The notes below the pieces were generated by a model, which saw nothing but the letters and a program-made list of their open reading frames with translations, was not told where the DNA came from and searched no databases. 64,000 bases of DNA, taken from the NCBI GenBank assembly GCA_963851085.1, contig CAWKNX010000022.1:46050-110049 (forward strand). The letters run 5' to 3'. Positions 8,396 to 17,656 of the stretch are shown here, piece after piece; the stretch's first letter is position 1; the number at the start of each line of letters is the position of its first letter. The stretch is from DATFVJ01 sp963851085. Its GTDB lineage: Bacteria > Actinomycetota > Actinomycetes > Streptosporangiales > Streptosporangiaceae. The position numbers were made by a program, and so were the translations under genes.

Positions 8396-9109
8396 TCAGG
8401 GGATGATGAGTTTCATGCCTGGCTTGATGAGGGCGGGGTTTGGACCGATGATATCGATATTCGCGTTGTAGATCTCGGGCCATTTCGTACCATCGCCCAG
8501 AAATTTGCTCGCAATCGAGAAGAGGGTGTCGCCCGGCTCGACGACGTATGTTCTCGGAGCTCCCACGGCTTGGTGGGGATGGCCAGCGGCCCAGAGGCGC
8601 TTCGGGTCGATCAGCCCCGGGTCCGTGTGGTCGTTGTCAGGGGTCGTCGCGTGGGTGAAGTGCCCAGCATGCTGCCAGGTCTGGCGGTCACGGTTCCCCG
8701 CGACGCCGGAAGGAAATACATCCGGGATGCCAAACGATCGTAGCCAGTCCATGATCTCGTCGAGTCCCTTGCATGGACCGCGTGTAAATGGATTCTTCGC
8801 AAACCCGACGGTCTCGATCTGTATGCACGGATTACCAAACGTGTTTGTCGGGAAGCCGAACTCCTGGAGCCCCCGGCCGTAACGGTTGGCGGGGATAGCT
8901 TGCACGATACGTCCGGAGACAGGATTCCAGACCAGGTGAACAGAAAAGTTCTTCCGGTCCAGGTATGCGGCGATCGTCGCCGCGAAGGTGTCGGCTGGGT
9001 CGTTCTCGGTGGAGTGCCACACGACCCGGGGTACGTGGGCGCCAGCAACCCCGCCGCCATCCTGTTGAGCCAGCCGGCGTCTTGCTCCAGGCATGAACTG
9101 GTCCGGCAT
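8396..9109 (-). CDS. Peptidoglycan-recognition/amidase-like protein with C-terminal LysM
   Basis: 237 residues. The N-terminal about 165 residues look like an amidase_2/PGRP-type domain: VVWHSTEND (first His ligand), SVHLVWNP, NPCIQIETVGFA, and the late H-x-H segment DNDHTDPG. These contain the histidines expected of a zinc N-acetylmuramoyl-L-alanine amidase. The C-terminal 50 residues (TYVVEPGDTLFSIASKFLGD ... NPALIKPGMKLIIP) are a LysM domain for glycan binding. No signal peptide is visible, so export is unexplained; phage endolysins share this trait. The start follows GGAGGG by seven bases and is three bases after a small acidic ORF. Confidence 0.85.
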   Translation of the reverse strand: MPDQFMPGARRRLAQQDGGGVAGAHVPRVVWHSTENDPADTFAATIAAYLDRKNFSVHLVWNPVSGRIVQAIPANRYGRGLQEFGFPTNTFGNPCIQIETVGFAKNPFTRGPCKGLDEIMDWLRSFGIPDVFPSGVAGNRDRQTWQHAGHFTHATTPDNDHTDPGLIDPKRLWAAGHPHQAVGAPRTYVVEPGDTLFSIASKFLGDGTKWPEIYNANIDIIGPNPALIKPGMKLIIP

Positions 9110-9112
9110 CGC

Positions 9113-9244
9113 TCAGCCCTCCGGTCCCTCGGGCGCGGGAATCTCGTCCGGTCCCTCGGGCGCGGGAATCTCGTCCGGCGTGAGATCACTGTCTTCGATT
9201 TCGAGCCTGTCCCCATGGCCAGGCATGAAGGTCGGTTCTGTCAT
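9113..9244 (-). CDS. Small acidic peptide (43 aa) coupled to the LysM amidase gene
   Basis: 43-residue ORF from ATG 9244 behind a strong GGAGGGG site. The second half is two copies of the nine-residue unit DEIPAPEGP, encoded by a perfect 27-bp tandem duplication (9121-9147, 9148-9174). Net charge is strongly negative. It ends three bases before the amidase start, so the two are surely one transcript. No family recognised; a structural or regulatory partner of the amidase is possible but unproven. Confidence 0.65.
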   Translation of the reverse strand: MTEPTFMPGHGDRLEIEDSDLTPDEIPAPEGPDEIPAPEGPEG

Positions 9245-9768
9245 GCTTCCCCTCCAGTAAAGCCCCAGAGCCTGCCAACTGAGCCTGATGACAGAGTGGG
9301 ACGGGCATCGCTGTCGGCGCCCGGCCCGCAATGTGGCAGCACCAGTTGCCCCGGCTGCTGTTCATCCCGGCGATCTCGTGGATGGACCGCCCGATGACGA
9401 ATGTGACATCCGGTCCCGGCCCGCCAACCCGGCCGCCGCCGGCAGGTTGACGTACATCGATACGACGTCAGAGCACTCCCCTGGCCAGCCGTCTTCAGCA
9501 CGCCAGCGCGAGAACACGCGACCCGCCCAGGTCATCGTCACACCCCAGATGACCTGATCCATGCGTGATCGACATGTTCTTTAGTCCCCCCGGCTGCTCC
9601 AACCCGGGGGTACGCCCTGGTAAACCACCTCCCGCCTACAGCATCTGGTCGACCACTCACAGGACGCTCGAAGGCGCTCACATTTCACTCGAACCGCACG
9701 TCGAACGCGGTGTGTCCGGCATGGGGCTTGCGTGCTAGCGTGCTCATCGGGACCGCGGGGGAGGGGGC
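9245..9768. other. 524-bp divergent intergenic region
   Basis: Separates the minus-strand small peptide/amidase pair from the plus-strand BTAD sensor gene, so it must hold both promoters. A 66-residue minus-strand frame (9362-9562, MDQVIWGVTMTWAGRVFSRW...) is open but has no ribosome binding site and no recognised family. Nothing else is supported. Confidence 0.45.
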
Positions 9769-12700
9769 ATGGAGTTCTCACTTCTGGGTCCGCTAGAGAT
9801 GCGTGACGGCGGCCGGGTCATCCCGCTCGGCGGGGCGAAGCAACGGGCATTACTCGCGGCCCTTCTCCTGCACGCGAACCAGGTGGTTTCCAGGGACAGC
9901 CTCATCGACGGTCTGTGGGGCAAACAGGCGCCGCCCACCGCTGCCCACACGGTCGAGACCTACGTATCCCGCCTCCGCCGGACCCTGCACGACGTTGGCT
10001 CCCGCGACGCCCTCATCACCCGCCCGCCCGGATACATGCTGCGGGTCGGCCCAGCGGAGCTCGACCTCAACCGCTTCGAAACGCTCGCGCGTGAGGGCCG
10101 GCGGGCGCTAGCTGAGGGGACGCCAGAAACGGCAGCGGGCCTTCTGCGGGAGGCACTGGCCCTGTTCAGGGGCCCACCGCTGGACGATGTCGCGTTCTTT
10201 CCCTTCGCCCAGGCAGACGTGACCCGCCTGGCTGAGATGCGCCTGGCCGCATTGGAGGACCGGGTCGACGCGGACCTGGCGGCCGGCCAGTCAAGCGAGC
10301 TCGCCGGGGAACTCGAAGCGCTGGTGAGCGCCTACCCGCTCCGGGAACGGCTGCGCGGCCAGCTGATGCTCGCTTTCTACCGGGCCGGACGGCAGGCCGA
10401 TGCTCTTGACACCTACCGGAGGGCCCGCCAGTACCTGGCCGAGGAACTCGGTGTCGAGCCGTGCGCCGTCCTGCGCCGACTCGAAGAGGCCATCCTCGTG
10501 CACGATCCGTCCCTGGAGCCCGAACCCGCGAAGTCCGGCCCCGTTCTCGCGGATGTTACGCCCCGCGTCGAACCCGCCACAGCGATCAGCGCCGGCCGAC
10601 CGATCGCGGCACTACCATCCGCGATGAAAGGGACACCGGCGGAGCATACGGAGGCCCGGGGAGCGGCGGTGTGGCCAGCGCCCGTCCGGATCGCGCTGGC
10701 AGCAAACCGACGGCGCTCCCTGATCCTGCTCGCGACCCTCCTCCTCGCATCACTCGTCGTGGGTGGCGCAGCCGTTTTGCATCGCGAGGCTCCCTCGCGG
10801 GGGGCGATCCTCGGCGACGCGGTGGGGATTATCGACCCACGCACGGGGGCGATCGTGGGGACGGTTCGTCTCGGCTCGTCCCCGGGCCGGATCGCCGTCG
10901 GGTCGGGATCGGTTTGGGTCACGAACGTCGACGACCACACCGTGTCGCGGATCGAGCCCGGCGGCGGGGAAGTGCGGCAGATCATCCAGGTGGGCGGCGG
11001 GCCGAGCGGGATCGCCGTGGGAAACGGGGCGGTGTGGGTGGCCAACGCCCTGGACGGGGCGGTAACCCGCATTGATCCGAGTACCGACCAGGTCGTCCAG
11101 ACGATCCTGGTGGGTGACGGACCATCCGGCATCGCCTACGGCGAGGGAGCGGTCTGGGTTGCGAACACCGGCGACCACACCGTCGTCGGCATTGACCCAA
11201 GGACAGGCAAGGTGACCAGACGCGTGGGGCTGGACGCGAACCCGACCGATCTGGCGGTGGGCGCCGGCGCCGTGTGGGTCACGAGCCAGGCAGCGGGCGA
11301 GGTGTTCAGGATCTCTCCCGACGGACGGGACGTGGCCGCCATCCGGGTGGGCACCGGCCCGAGCGCCATCGCTGCCAGCCCAGGGGCAGTATGGGTGGCC
11401 AATACGCTCGACGGCACCGTCTCCAGGATCGATCCCTCCCGAGACATCGTCACCGCCACACTCGAAGTCGGGGACGGCCCGTCTGGCATCGCCATCACGC
11501 CTGCCGCGGTGTGGGCGACGAGCGAGTATGCGGGGACAGTCGCCCGGATCGACCCTCGCACGCCGGTGGTGGCCGCGACCATCCGGGTCGGGAACCGTCC
11601 AGGGGGCATTGCGGTGGCGAGGGGCGAGGTCTGGGTCGGGATCCGTGCTCCGGCCGCCGGACACCGGGGCGGCACCCTTCGGATCGTGACTGCCATCCCC
11701 CGGCTCGACTCCATCGACCCCGCGATGGCCCTCATGCTTTTCCCGCCGCAGCTCTTGGGGATGACCAACGACGGCCTGGTCACTCTCAGGCACGCCGGGG
11801 GCAGCGAGGGAAGGCAGCTCGTGCCCGACCTCGCGGTCGCGCTGCCCGCCCCCGGCCACCATGGCCTCAGCTACCGGTTCGGACTGCGGCCGGGGATCAG
11901 GTACTCGACGGGGGAACCCGTCCGGCCTGAGGACTTCCGGCGGGCCATTGAGCGGGACTTCAGGATGGGGTCACCCGGCGCATCGTTGTTCCAGGATGTC
12001 GTGGGGGCCGAGCACTGCGCGGACCATGGGCAAGGGTGCAGGCTACCGCAGGGCATCGCCATAGACGACCGGGCAAACACGGTCACCTTCCACCTCAATC
12101 ATCCGGACCCTGACTTCTTGTACAAGCTCACGCTGACATTCGCCTTCGCCATACCTTCAGGCACCCCGGACCGCGATGTCGGGCTCCACCCCGTCCCGGC
12201 CACCGGCCCGTACATGATCGACCGCTATGAGCCGGGCAGACAACTCCTCCTGGTGCGTAACCCCGATTTTCACGAATGGCAGGAGGCGGCACAGCCGGAC
12301 GGCAATCCAGACCAGATCGTGTGGCGGTTCGGTGCGGACCCGGAGGCTGCCGTGACGGCTGTCGAGCGGGGAAGCGCCGACTGGGGCCTGTACGAGTTCC
12401 GTTTCTCCCTGCCGGGCGACCGGATCCAGGAGATACGAACCCAGTACGCGGGGCAGACGCACGTGAACCCGCTCGCTGAGACAGAGTTCTTCGCGCTGCA
12501 CACCCGAGTGCCACCGTTCGATGACATCCGCGTCCGCCGTGCGCTCAACTACGCCGTCGACCGCAACGTCCTGGTGAGGCTCTACGGGGGGACCAGCGTC
12601 GCCCGTCCCACCTGTCAGGTGCTCCCACCGGGTCTGCCCGGCTACCAGCGGTACTGTCCTTACACTCTGAACTCCGCACCGGACGGCGTGTACACCGCTC

Positions 12701-13248
12701 CTCGGCTGGCCCTGGCCCGGCAACTCGTCGCCGCGTCGCACACGCGTGGAATGCGGGTCAGGATCCTGAGCGACCCTGACTTTCCCCCCGCGCGATACGT
12801 CGCCTCTGTGCTCAGGGCGCTCGGGTATCGTGCGTCGCTGCGGATCACCACCGGAGACGGTTTCAATGCCCTCGGTAACAACTCCAGGTACCAGGTACAG
12901 ATCAGCCGGGGCGGCTGGGCCGCCGCCTATCCAGCGCCGTCGGAATCCATCAGCCGGTTCCTGTCGTGCGGGGCCTTCCGGTCAGCGTCCGACGCCAACG
13001 GCAACGTGGCCGAGTTCTGCGACCCGGACGTCGATCGCGACATCGGACCGGCGCTGCACTTGCAGGCGACCGATCCGCTGGCCGCCAGCCGGCTATGGGC
13101 CAGCGTGGACCACCGGATCGCGGACCAGGCGCCTTGGCTACCGACAGTTAACCTCAGTGCGGTGGATCTCCTCTCCAAACGAACCAGCGGCTACCAGTTC
13201 CACCCCCAGTGGGGAATCCTCCTCGACCAGCTCTGTGTCGTGCCCTAG
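9769..13248 (+). CDS. Membrane-spanning BTAD/SARP regulator with extracellular propeller and solute-binding domain
   Basis: 1159 residues, start after GGAGGGGG. Residues about 15-93 are a winged helix of the OmpR/SARP type (VVSRDSLIDGLWG ... TVETYVSRLRRTL) and about 99-245 the BTAD helical domain (YRRARQYLAEELGVEP). After a linker one transmembrane helix (about 314-336, LILLATLLLASLVVGGAAVL) crosses the membrane. Residues about 345-630 hold seven blades, each with a GxVWV strand and a RIDP strand, i.e. a YVTN-type beta-propeller. From about 634 to the end is an SBP_bac_5 peptide/nickel-type solute-binding domain (GGTLRIVTAIPRLDSIDPA ...). The layout implies outside ligand binding controlling inside DNA binding in one polypeptide. 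Ligand and targets are unknown. Confidence 0.85.
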   Translation: MEFSLLGPLEMRDGGRVIPLGGAKQRALLAALLLHANQVVSRDSLIDGLWGKQAPPTAAHTVETYVSRLRRTLHDVGSRDALITRPPGYMLRVGPAELDLNRFETLAREGRRALAEGTPETAAGLLREALALFRGPPLDDVAFFPFAQADVTRLAEMRLAALEDRVDADLAAGQSSELAGELEALVSAYPLRERLRGQLMLAFYRAGRQADALDTYRRARQYLAEELGVEPCAVLRRLEEAILVHDPSLEPEPAKSGPVLADVTPRVEPATAISAGRPIAALPSAMKGTPAEHTEARGAAVWPAPVRIALAANRRRSLILLATLLLASLVVGGAAVLHREAPSRGAILGDAVGIIDPRTGAIVGTVRLGSSPGRIAVGSGSVWVTNVDDHTVSRIEPGGGEVRQIIQVGGGPSGIAVGNGAVWVANALDGAVTRIDPSTDQVVQTILVGDGPSGIAYGEGAVWVANTGDHTVVGIDPRTGKVTRRVGLDANPTDLAVGAGAVWVTSQAAGEVFRISPDGRDVAAIRVGTGPSAIAASPGAVWVANTLDGTVSRIDPSRDIVTATLEVGDGPSGIAITPAAVWATSEYAGTVARIDPRTPVVAATIRVGNRPGGIAVARGEVWVGIRAPAAGHRGGTLRIVTAIPRLDSIDPAMALMLFPPQLLGMTNDGLVTLRHAGGSEGRQLVPDLAVALPAPGHHGLSYRFGLRPGIRYSTGEPVRPEDFRRAIERDFRMGSPGASLFQDVVGAEHCADHGQGCRLPQGIAIDDRANTVTFHLNHPDPDFLYKLTLTFAFAIPSGTPDRDVGLHPVPATGPYMIDRYEPGRQLLLVRNPDFHEWQEAAQPDGNPDQIVWRFGADPEAAVTAVERGSADWGLYEFRFSLPGDRIQEIRTQYAGQTHVNPLAETEFFALHTRVPPFDDIRVRRALNYAVDRNVLVRLYGGTSVARPTCQVLPPGLPGYQRYCPYTLNSAPDGVYTAPRLALARQLVAASHTRGMRVRILSDPDFPPARYVASVLRALGYRASLRITTGDGFNALGNNSRYQVQISRGGWAAAYPAPSESISRFLSCGAFRSASDANGNVAEFCDPDVDRDIGPALHLQATDPLAASRLWASVDHRIADQAPWLPTVNLSAVDLLSKRTSGYQFHPQWGILLDQLCVVP

Positions 13249-13449
13249 CCCCTGGCTACGTCGAGCTGGGCCGTGCGGGATCACGAACTCCCGGCCGCGG
13301 CGCAGCCAGCTTGGCGCGGCCGGCGCGCGGATATGGGCGGCAGGGAGCGTCGGGCGATGCCCGGAAGTGGAGGCCTTCCCTGGTGGCCCGCTGCTCGGAG
13401 CCAGGAGCCGCGTCTTCCCCGGCGTTGGTCCGCCGGTCGGCAATGATGC

Positions 13450-14550
13450 CTATACGTCGCTTAGCGCCACGCTGACGGCCTCGCGGAGCCCATCGAGGTC
13501 GAGCTGCCCGGGCGCCCGTGGATACCCCTCGCTGGGCGGTACGTAGCCGTCGAGCGCCCAGCAGGTGGTGTCGAGCGCGGCGGCGAGCGGACCGGCGCCG
13601 CGTTCACCTGCCCACATCTCCTGCCGCCGGGCGGCGCGGAACATCCGCCCGAAATCGGCTGCGCTCAGCCGCCCATCCACGAACTGCCGCATGGCCGAGA
13701 GCTGGCCACTGATTCCGCTCCCGTACGGGACGTCGGCTGCGGCTGACCAGGCCAGCCAGACGGGCCGCCACGGGCGCCCGGACAGCGCGCAACCGTAGTA
13801 CCTGGCCGCGTCGAGCGGCAGGGCTGACGTTCCGGCCGAGGCGAGGGCGAATTCAGCGAATCCCGTGCGCGCGCGCCGCACGTCAGCGCCGCTGACCGCC
13901 TCGACGAACTGGCGCGGACCCGCCGCGACGGCGAATCCTGCGGAGGTGGTGAGCAGCGCGGCGGACAAGTCGGGGAATACGACAAGCGCGTCGGGCGTGC
14001 CGAATACCTGCAAGGCGGCATGGATCCGGGTGCCATCGGCAGGAATCGTCACGGCCATTTCGCCCGAACGCGCGGGCGCGACCGGACAGCCGAAGACAAA
14101 GTGCTCGCCGAAGGCCCGCACCGCAGCGGCGAGCCGCCCGGCGACCGCGGGCGCGATCGGCGTCGCGGCGGCGAAGGGGACCGCGTCAATGCCCGCGCCA
14201 TGGCCCAGGCCGTCGGTGCCCGCCGCGCCTCGCCCCTGGGCCGCCGGATCGCGCGGGATCGGTGGCCAGTCGGGAGGTTCGGCCGCGCCTCGGGGGCCCG
14301 GCTGATCGTCAGGGTCGGCGCCTGGCCGGGCAGCGACCCGTCGGGGCTGCTCGGCCGGGCTGGTCCTCGCAGGTTGCCCGGCTGAGAGCGGGCCCTGCGG
14401 TCCCGCGACGCCAAGGGTCGCGGAGGTGCGGCCCCCAGGGCTGGCGCCAAGCAGCCAGTCCGGGTGGAACAGGTGTGGTGCGGCAAGCAGGCGCGCCACG
14501 ACCGCGCCAGCGCGTGGCGCGCTCACTGCGGCGGGCTCCACGCCGGTCAC
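13450..14550 (-). CDS. Unknown protein with PrsW-neighbour domain and colicin-immunity-like C-terminus
   Basis: 366 residues from a GTG at 14550 that overlaps the stop of the upstream gene (GTGA), so it is translationally coupled. Residues about 1-120 are Pro/Gly/Ala-rich. Residues about 155-255 (VVFPDLSAALLTTSAGFAV...GADVRRARTGFAEFA) are clearly homologous to a domain in the upstream PrsW-like protein. The last about 100 residues (MRQFVDGRLSAADFGRMF ... ALDTTCWALDGYVP ... LDLDGLREAVSVAL) resemble the colicin-D-immunity-like family found widely in actinomycetes; this call is by pattern only. No membrane segment. Function unknown. Confidence 0.6.
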   Translation of the reverse strand: MTGVEPAAVSAPRAGAVVARLLAAPHLFHPDWLLGASPGGRTSATLGVAGPQGPLSAGQPARTSPAEQPRRVAARPGADPDDQPGPRGAAEPPDWPPIPRDPAAQGRGAAGTDGLGHGAGIDAVPFAAATPIAPAVAGRLAAAVRAFGEHFVFGCPVAPARSGEMAVTIPADGTRIHAALQVFGTPDALVVFPDLSAALLTTSAGFAVAAGPRQFVEAVSGADVRRARTGFAEFALASAGTSALPLDAARYYGCALSGRPWRPVWLAWSAAADVPYGSGISGQLSAMRQFVDGRLSAADFGRMFRAARRQEMWAGERGAGPLAAALDTTCWALDGYVPPSEGYPRAPGQLDLDGLREAVSVALSDV

Positions 14551-17294
14551 AGCTTCAGCTCCGTTATCAGCCGGAAGAGCTGTTCCTCCGTGAGCAGCGC
14601 GCAGCCGGTGAACTCACCGGCGGGTGTGAAGAAAACGGCCGCGCCGGTGGCCCGATCCACGACCGCCCTCGCCGGATGGTTGCGGAACGTGACCTCGTCG
14701 AATCGCAGCGAGCCTGCTGCCTCGGCGATCTGCCGAAGCGCGCTGGTGAGGTCGGCCACCTGCGCCGCCGGGTCGGCCGGTGCTCCGTTCGCCACTTTGG
14801 ATCCGACACCGAACTCGGGCGCATGACCGAGCCAGCGGCGCACCCGGTCCTGCGGAAACAGCCAGCCGCTTCTGCCGAGCTCGTCGGCTGGGGGCCTGCG
14901 CCGCGCCGCCGCGGGCGCCACCTCGACCGCCGCGCTCTGCGGGGTAGCCGGCAGGAGCCCGGTCGGTGACAGCGCCTGCCGCGGCGGCGGGAGCCGCTGA
15001 TACGGCCGCGCCACCGGCTTGCCGCGCAGGAGCGCCACGGTATCCGGCGGCAGCGCCGCGCCGGCCAGCCGGAGCACGCCGAGCATGAACTGACCGGGTG
15101 CGGGCACTGTGGTCTGTTCCAGACGTGCCACGATCCCGCGCGCGGCGCCGCCACGCGACCCTGAACCCCGGCGGCCCGGCAGCGGGGCGGGGGTCGCCCA
15201 GCCGGAGACGAGAAGCACGAGCACGCTAAGCCCGGCCGCCACGATCAGCACCTGCCCGGCCGGGATGAATTGGCTGAACCACGCGTGCGACGCGCCGATA
15301 CCGCTCGCCAGGTCACCGGGCCGGGGCTGCGAGATGTTTCCCGCGCCACCGTAGCGCCCAGGCAGCAGCGTCAGCCTGGCAAGCCCGCTTGGCCATGCCG
15401 CCGCGCGCGCACCTGCGCCACCCACCCGCAGAACCGTGCCGCCGTGCCACGGCGGCGCCGCGGCGGCGACCGCGGTTCCGCCGCCGAGCGCGAGCGTCGC
15501 GGTCAGCCCGCGCCATGCGGCCCACAGCCCCGCCTGCCGCGGCACGTCGCGCCTGGCCCGGCCGCCCGCTCGCGCCTCGCGCATGGCAAGCTCACGCCGC
15601 TGCCTTGCGAACGCGAGCGACGGCGCGAAGATGGCGCGCTGCCGTCCGCGCGGCCACCGCGCTACGACAAGCAAGAACGCGAGCTCGTGACCCAGCGCCA
15701 CCAAGACCTCGGCCGCCGCGGCACGCAGCCCGGCCCACCGCCGCGCGAGCCGTCCGCGCGTGGTGCGGGCCGGCCAGCGTAGCCGCGCCCTGATCACAGA
15801 TCCTCTTTCCGCCCGCGCGAGCCCGGCCCAGCGGGGCACACCAGGCAACGGCGGCGCCACGTCGAGGACGCGGTGCTGCGCACGGAAATCCACCACGACG
15901 GCAGCGGCGAGAAGCACGAGCAGCAGCCACCGGCTCGCGTAGCCCTCACCCACCGCGGCGTGCACGCGCGACACCCACGAGGGAACGCTGCCGCCCGCGG
16001 CTGCCGCGTCGTAGTGATAGTGGTCGAGCATCGCCATACCGAGAAGCGCGGGCGGCAGCAGCCACACGAGCATTCGCCACAAGCGCCACCCCGATCCCGG
16101 GCCGTCCACACCACGTGGACGTGCCGCCACGGCCAGGCCGATACCCGCAGTGACCAGGCCGGTGGTCACGGCGTGACCGGGAAACCTGACCGGGCCCGCA
16201 TCCATCCAGCCCGGCAGCAACGCGGCCAGGTGCCAGCCTGTGCCGGGTGCGGCAAGCGCCGCGATGGTGCCCTGGACAAGCGCGAACCCAGCGCCACTGG
16301 CCACGCCGAGCAGCACGTAGTCCGCGGCGGCGAGCCGGGTGAAGCGATGGCGGGCGGACAGCCAGAAAACCGCGACGGGGATAAGCGCGGCGACCTCCTC
16401 GGCGGGACCCGCGAACGTCAGCCACGAGCGCACCGGGCCGCGGCCAGCGGCCAGCCACTCGATGGCCGCGGCCGCTGTCGCGCAGGCCGCGCCGGCGGCG
16501 ATCATCCGCAGGCAGGCCGCCCAGCTCAACGTGTGCGTCCTGGCGAGCGCGAACACCTGGAAGATCAGCCAGAGCGCCCCCGCGAGCACGGGAAGCACGT
16601 GGCTGGCCCGAGGCGCGGACAGCAAGGTGATCACGATCACGGCCACGGCACCCCAGCCCGCCGCGGCGCGGCACGCGCGCAGCACCGCCGTGCCGAGCAG
16701 GTGCCTGCGGAAGGCGGCGGCCAGCGCCGACAGCCGTTCTGGAACATCTGGGCGCAGCGTCCGGCGGGAGGCGTGGCGGCTGTTCGGCCCGCCACCGTAG
16801 CGTCCCGCCACCAGGCGCAGCCGTTGATCGCCGGTATCCCGGGCCCACGCCGCGAATCGTTCACGTGCGCCGCCCACATCAGGCCCGGCGAGCGCGGCGG
16901 CGAATAGCGGCGGGCCCGCGCCGAGCGCGTACCCGGCCATGCTGACCAGGACCGCGGCCGAGGCGTCCGGCAGGCAGACGAGGAAATCGTCCGGCTGCCC
17001 CCAACGAGTGGCAAGGTCAAGCAGCGCCTTGCCGCTTGCGGGCAGCACCACCACGTTGTCGTACATGTACGCGGCCCTGGTCCGGCATGCGAGCAGCCGG
17101 TCGGCGCCCATCTCGACGGCCGCTCCAGCGATCGCGTCCACTAATTCGGGATCGACCCCTGGCGCCACGGCGAGCGGGACGACCCGCTTGTGCGAAGTGC
17201 CGCCACCACTGGTGAGCCAATCTCTGCGGAATTCCCCATCGCTCGAGCACACCCGGAGCACGAGGTCACGGGCGAGCATTTCTGCGGCGTTCAT
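14547..17294 (-). CDS. Large membrane protein with a degenerate PrsW-like protease core
   Basis: 915 residues from the ATG at 17294 (MNAAEMLARDLVLRV..., AGGAG upstream); the long open frame before it is noncoding. Residues about 1-185 are soluble and include the domain shared with the downstream gene (VCLPDASAAVLVSMAGYAL...). Then come about eight transmembrane helices with PrsW-like order: GPAEEVAAL (Glu299-Glu300), ASGAGFALVQG in place of GxGFAxxEN, GHAVTTGLVTAGIGLA, and MLDHYHYD in place of the usual LHAxWN. Key residues after the Glu pair are altered, so activity is doubtful. More helices and a C-terminal soluble domain follow. No known family covers the ends. Confidence 0.65.
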   Translation of the reverse strand: MNAAEMLARDLVLRVCSSDGEFRRDWLTSGGGTSHKRVVPLAVAPGVDPELVDAIAGAAVEMGADRLLACRTRAAYMYDNVVVLPASGKALLDLATRWGQPDDFLVCLPDASAAVLVSMAGYALGAGPPLFAAALAGPDVGGARERFAAWARDTGDQRLRLVAGRYGGGPNSRHASRRTLRPDVPERLSALAAAFRRHLLGTAVLRACRAAAGWGAVAVIVITLLSAPRASHVLPVLAGALWLIFQVFALARTHTLSWAACLRMIAAGAACATAAAAIEWLAAGRGPVRSWLTFAGPAEEVAALIPVAVFWLSARHRFTRLAAADYVLLGVASGAGFALVQGTIAALAAPGTGWHLAALLPGWMDAGPVRFPGHAVTTGLVTAGIGLAVAARPRGVDGPGSGWRLWRMLVWLLPPALLGMAMLDHYHYDAAAAGGSVPSWVSRVHAAVGEGYASRWLLLVLLAAAVVVDFRAQHRVLDVAPPLPGVPRWAGLARAERGSVIRARLRWPARTTRGRLARRWAGLRAAAAEVLVALGHELAFLLVVARWPRGRQRAIFAPSLAFARQRRELAMREARAGGRARRDVPRQAGLWAAWRGLTATLALGGGTAVAAAAPPWHGGTVLRVGGAGARAAAWPSGLARLTLLPGRYGGAGNISQPRPGDLASGIGASHAWFSQFIPAGQVLIVAAGLSVLVLLVSGWATPAPLPGRRGSGSRGGAARGIVARLEQTTVPAPGQFMLGVLRLAGAALPPDTVALLRGKPVARPYQRLPPPRQALSPTGLLPATPQSAAVEVAPAAARRRPPADELGRSGWLFPQDRVRRWLGHAPEFGVGSKVANGAPADPAAQVADLTSALRQIAEAAGSLRFDEVTFRNHPARAVVDRATGAAVFFTPAGEFTGCALLTEEQLFRLITELKL

Positions 17295-17454
17295 AGGCTC
17301 CTGACGGGGTCGGGACCTCCTCCGAGTTATATGTCCCAATTTCCCCGGCCAAGGTAACCCGCGGACAGCGACCGGTTTCGGTCCGTACCCTACCGCAAGC
17401 CCGCTGCGCGCTCGGGAGTCTCGCACGCCCCTTGTGTCACCGCGTCCGGGCCCA

Positions 17455-17505
17455 AGAGGTCGCGCGGATAGGGCGTCGGACGGCAGTCCTGTCCGCGCGA
17501 CCTCT
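17455..17505. promoter_or_regulatory. 14-bp perfect inverted repeat upstream of the PrsW-like gene
   Basis: AGAGGTCGCGCGGA at 17455-17468 is exactly complementary to 17492-17505, with a 23-base loop. It lies 160 bases before the PrsW-like start and 150 bases after the acetyltransferase stop on the same strand. It could be a terminator, an operator or a leader hairpin. The rest of the 17295-17656 gap holds no recognisable gene. Confidence 0.6.
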
Positions 17506-17656
17506 AAATCTCTGATCGTGGCGGATATCACGCGGGAGGGGGACCACAGCACCACGCCGGGCGGTGGCGGCTCGATGGTTGGCCGGTGCGGACCGTGGGC
17601 CACCGAAGGATGCATTCCTGGCAGGCCGAGGATCCGCCGCGTGACGACGGAGCGTG

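Noticed and set aside
9362..9562. 66-residue minus-strand ORF
   Set aside because: No ribosome binding site or homology by eye; kept only as a note in the intergenic entry.
10750..11862. 370-residue minus-strand frame with internal repeats
   Set aside because: The repeats mirror the propeller blades of the plus-strand sensor gene; shadow.
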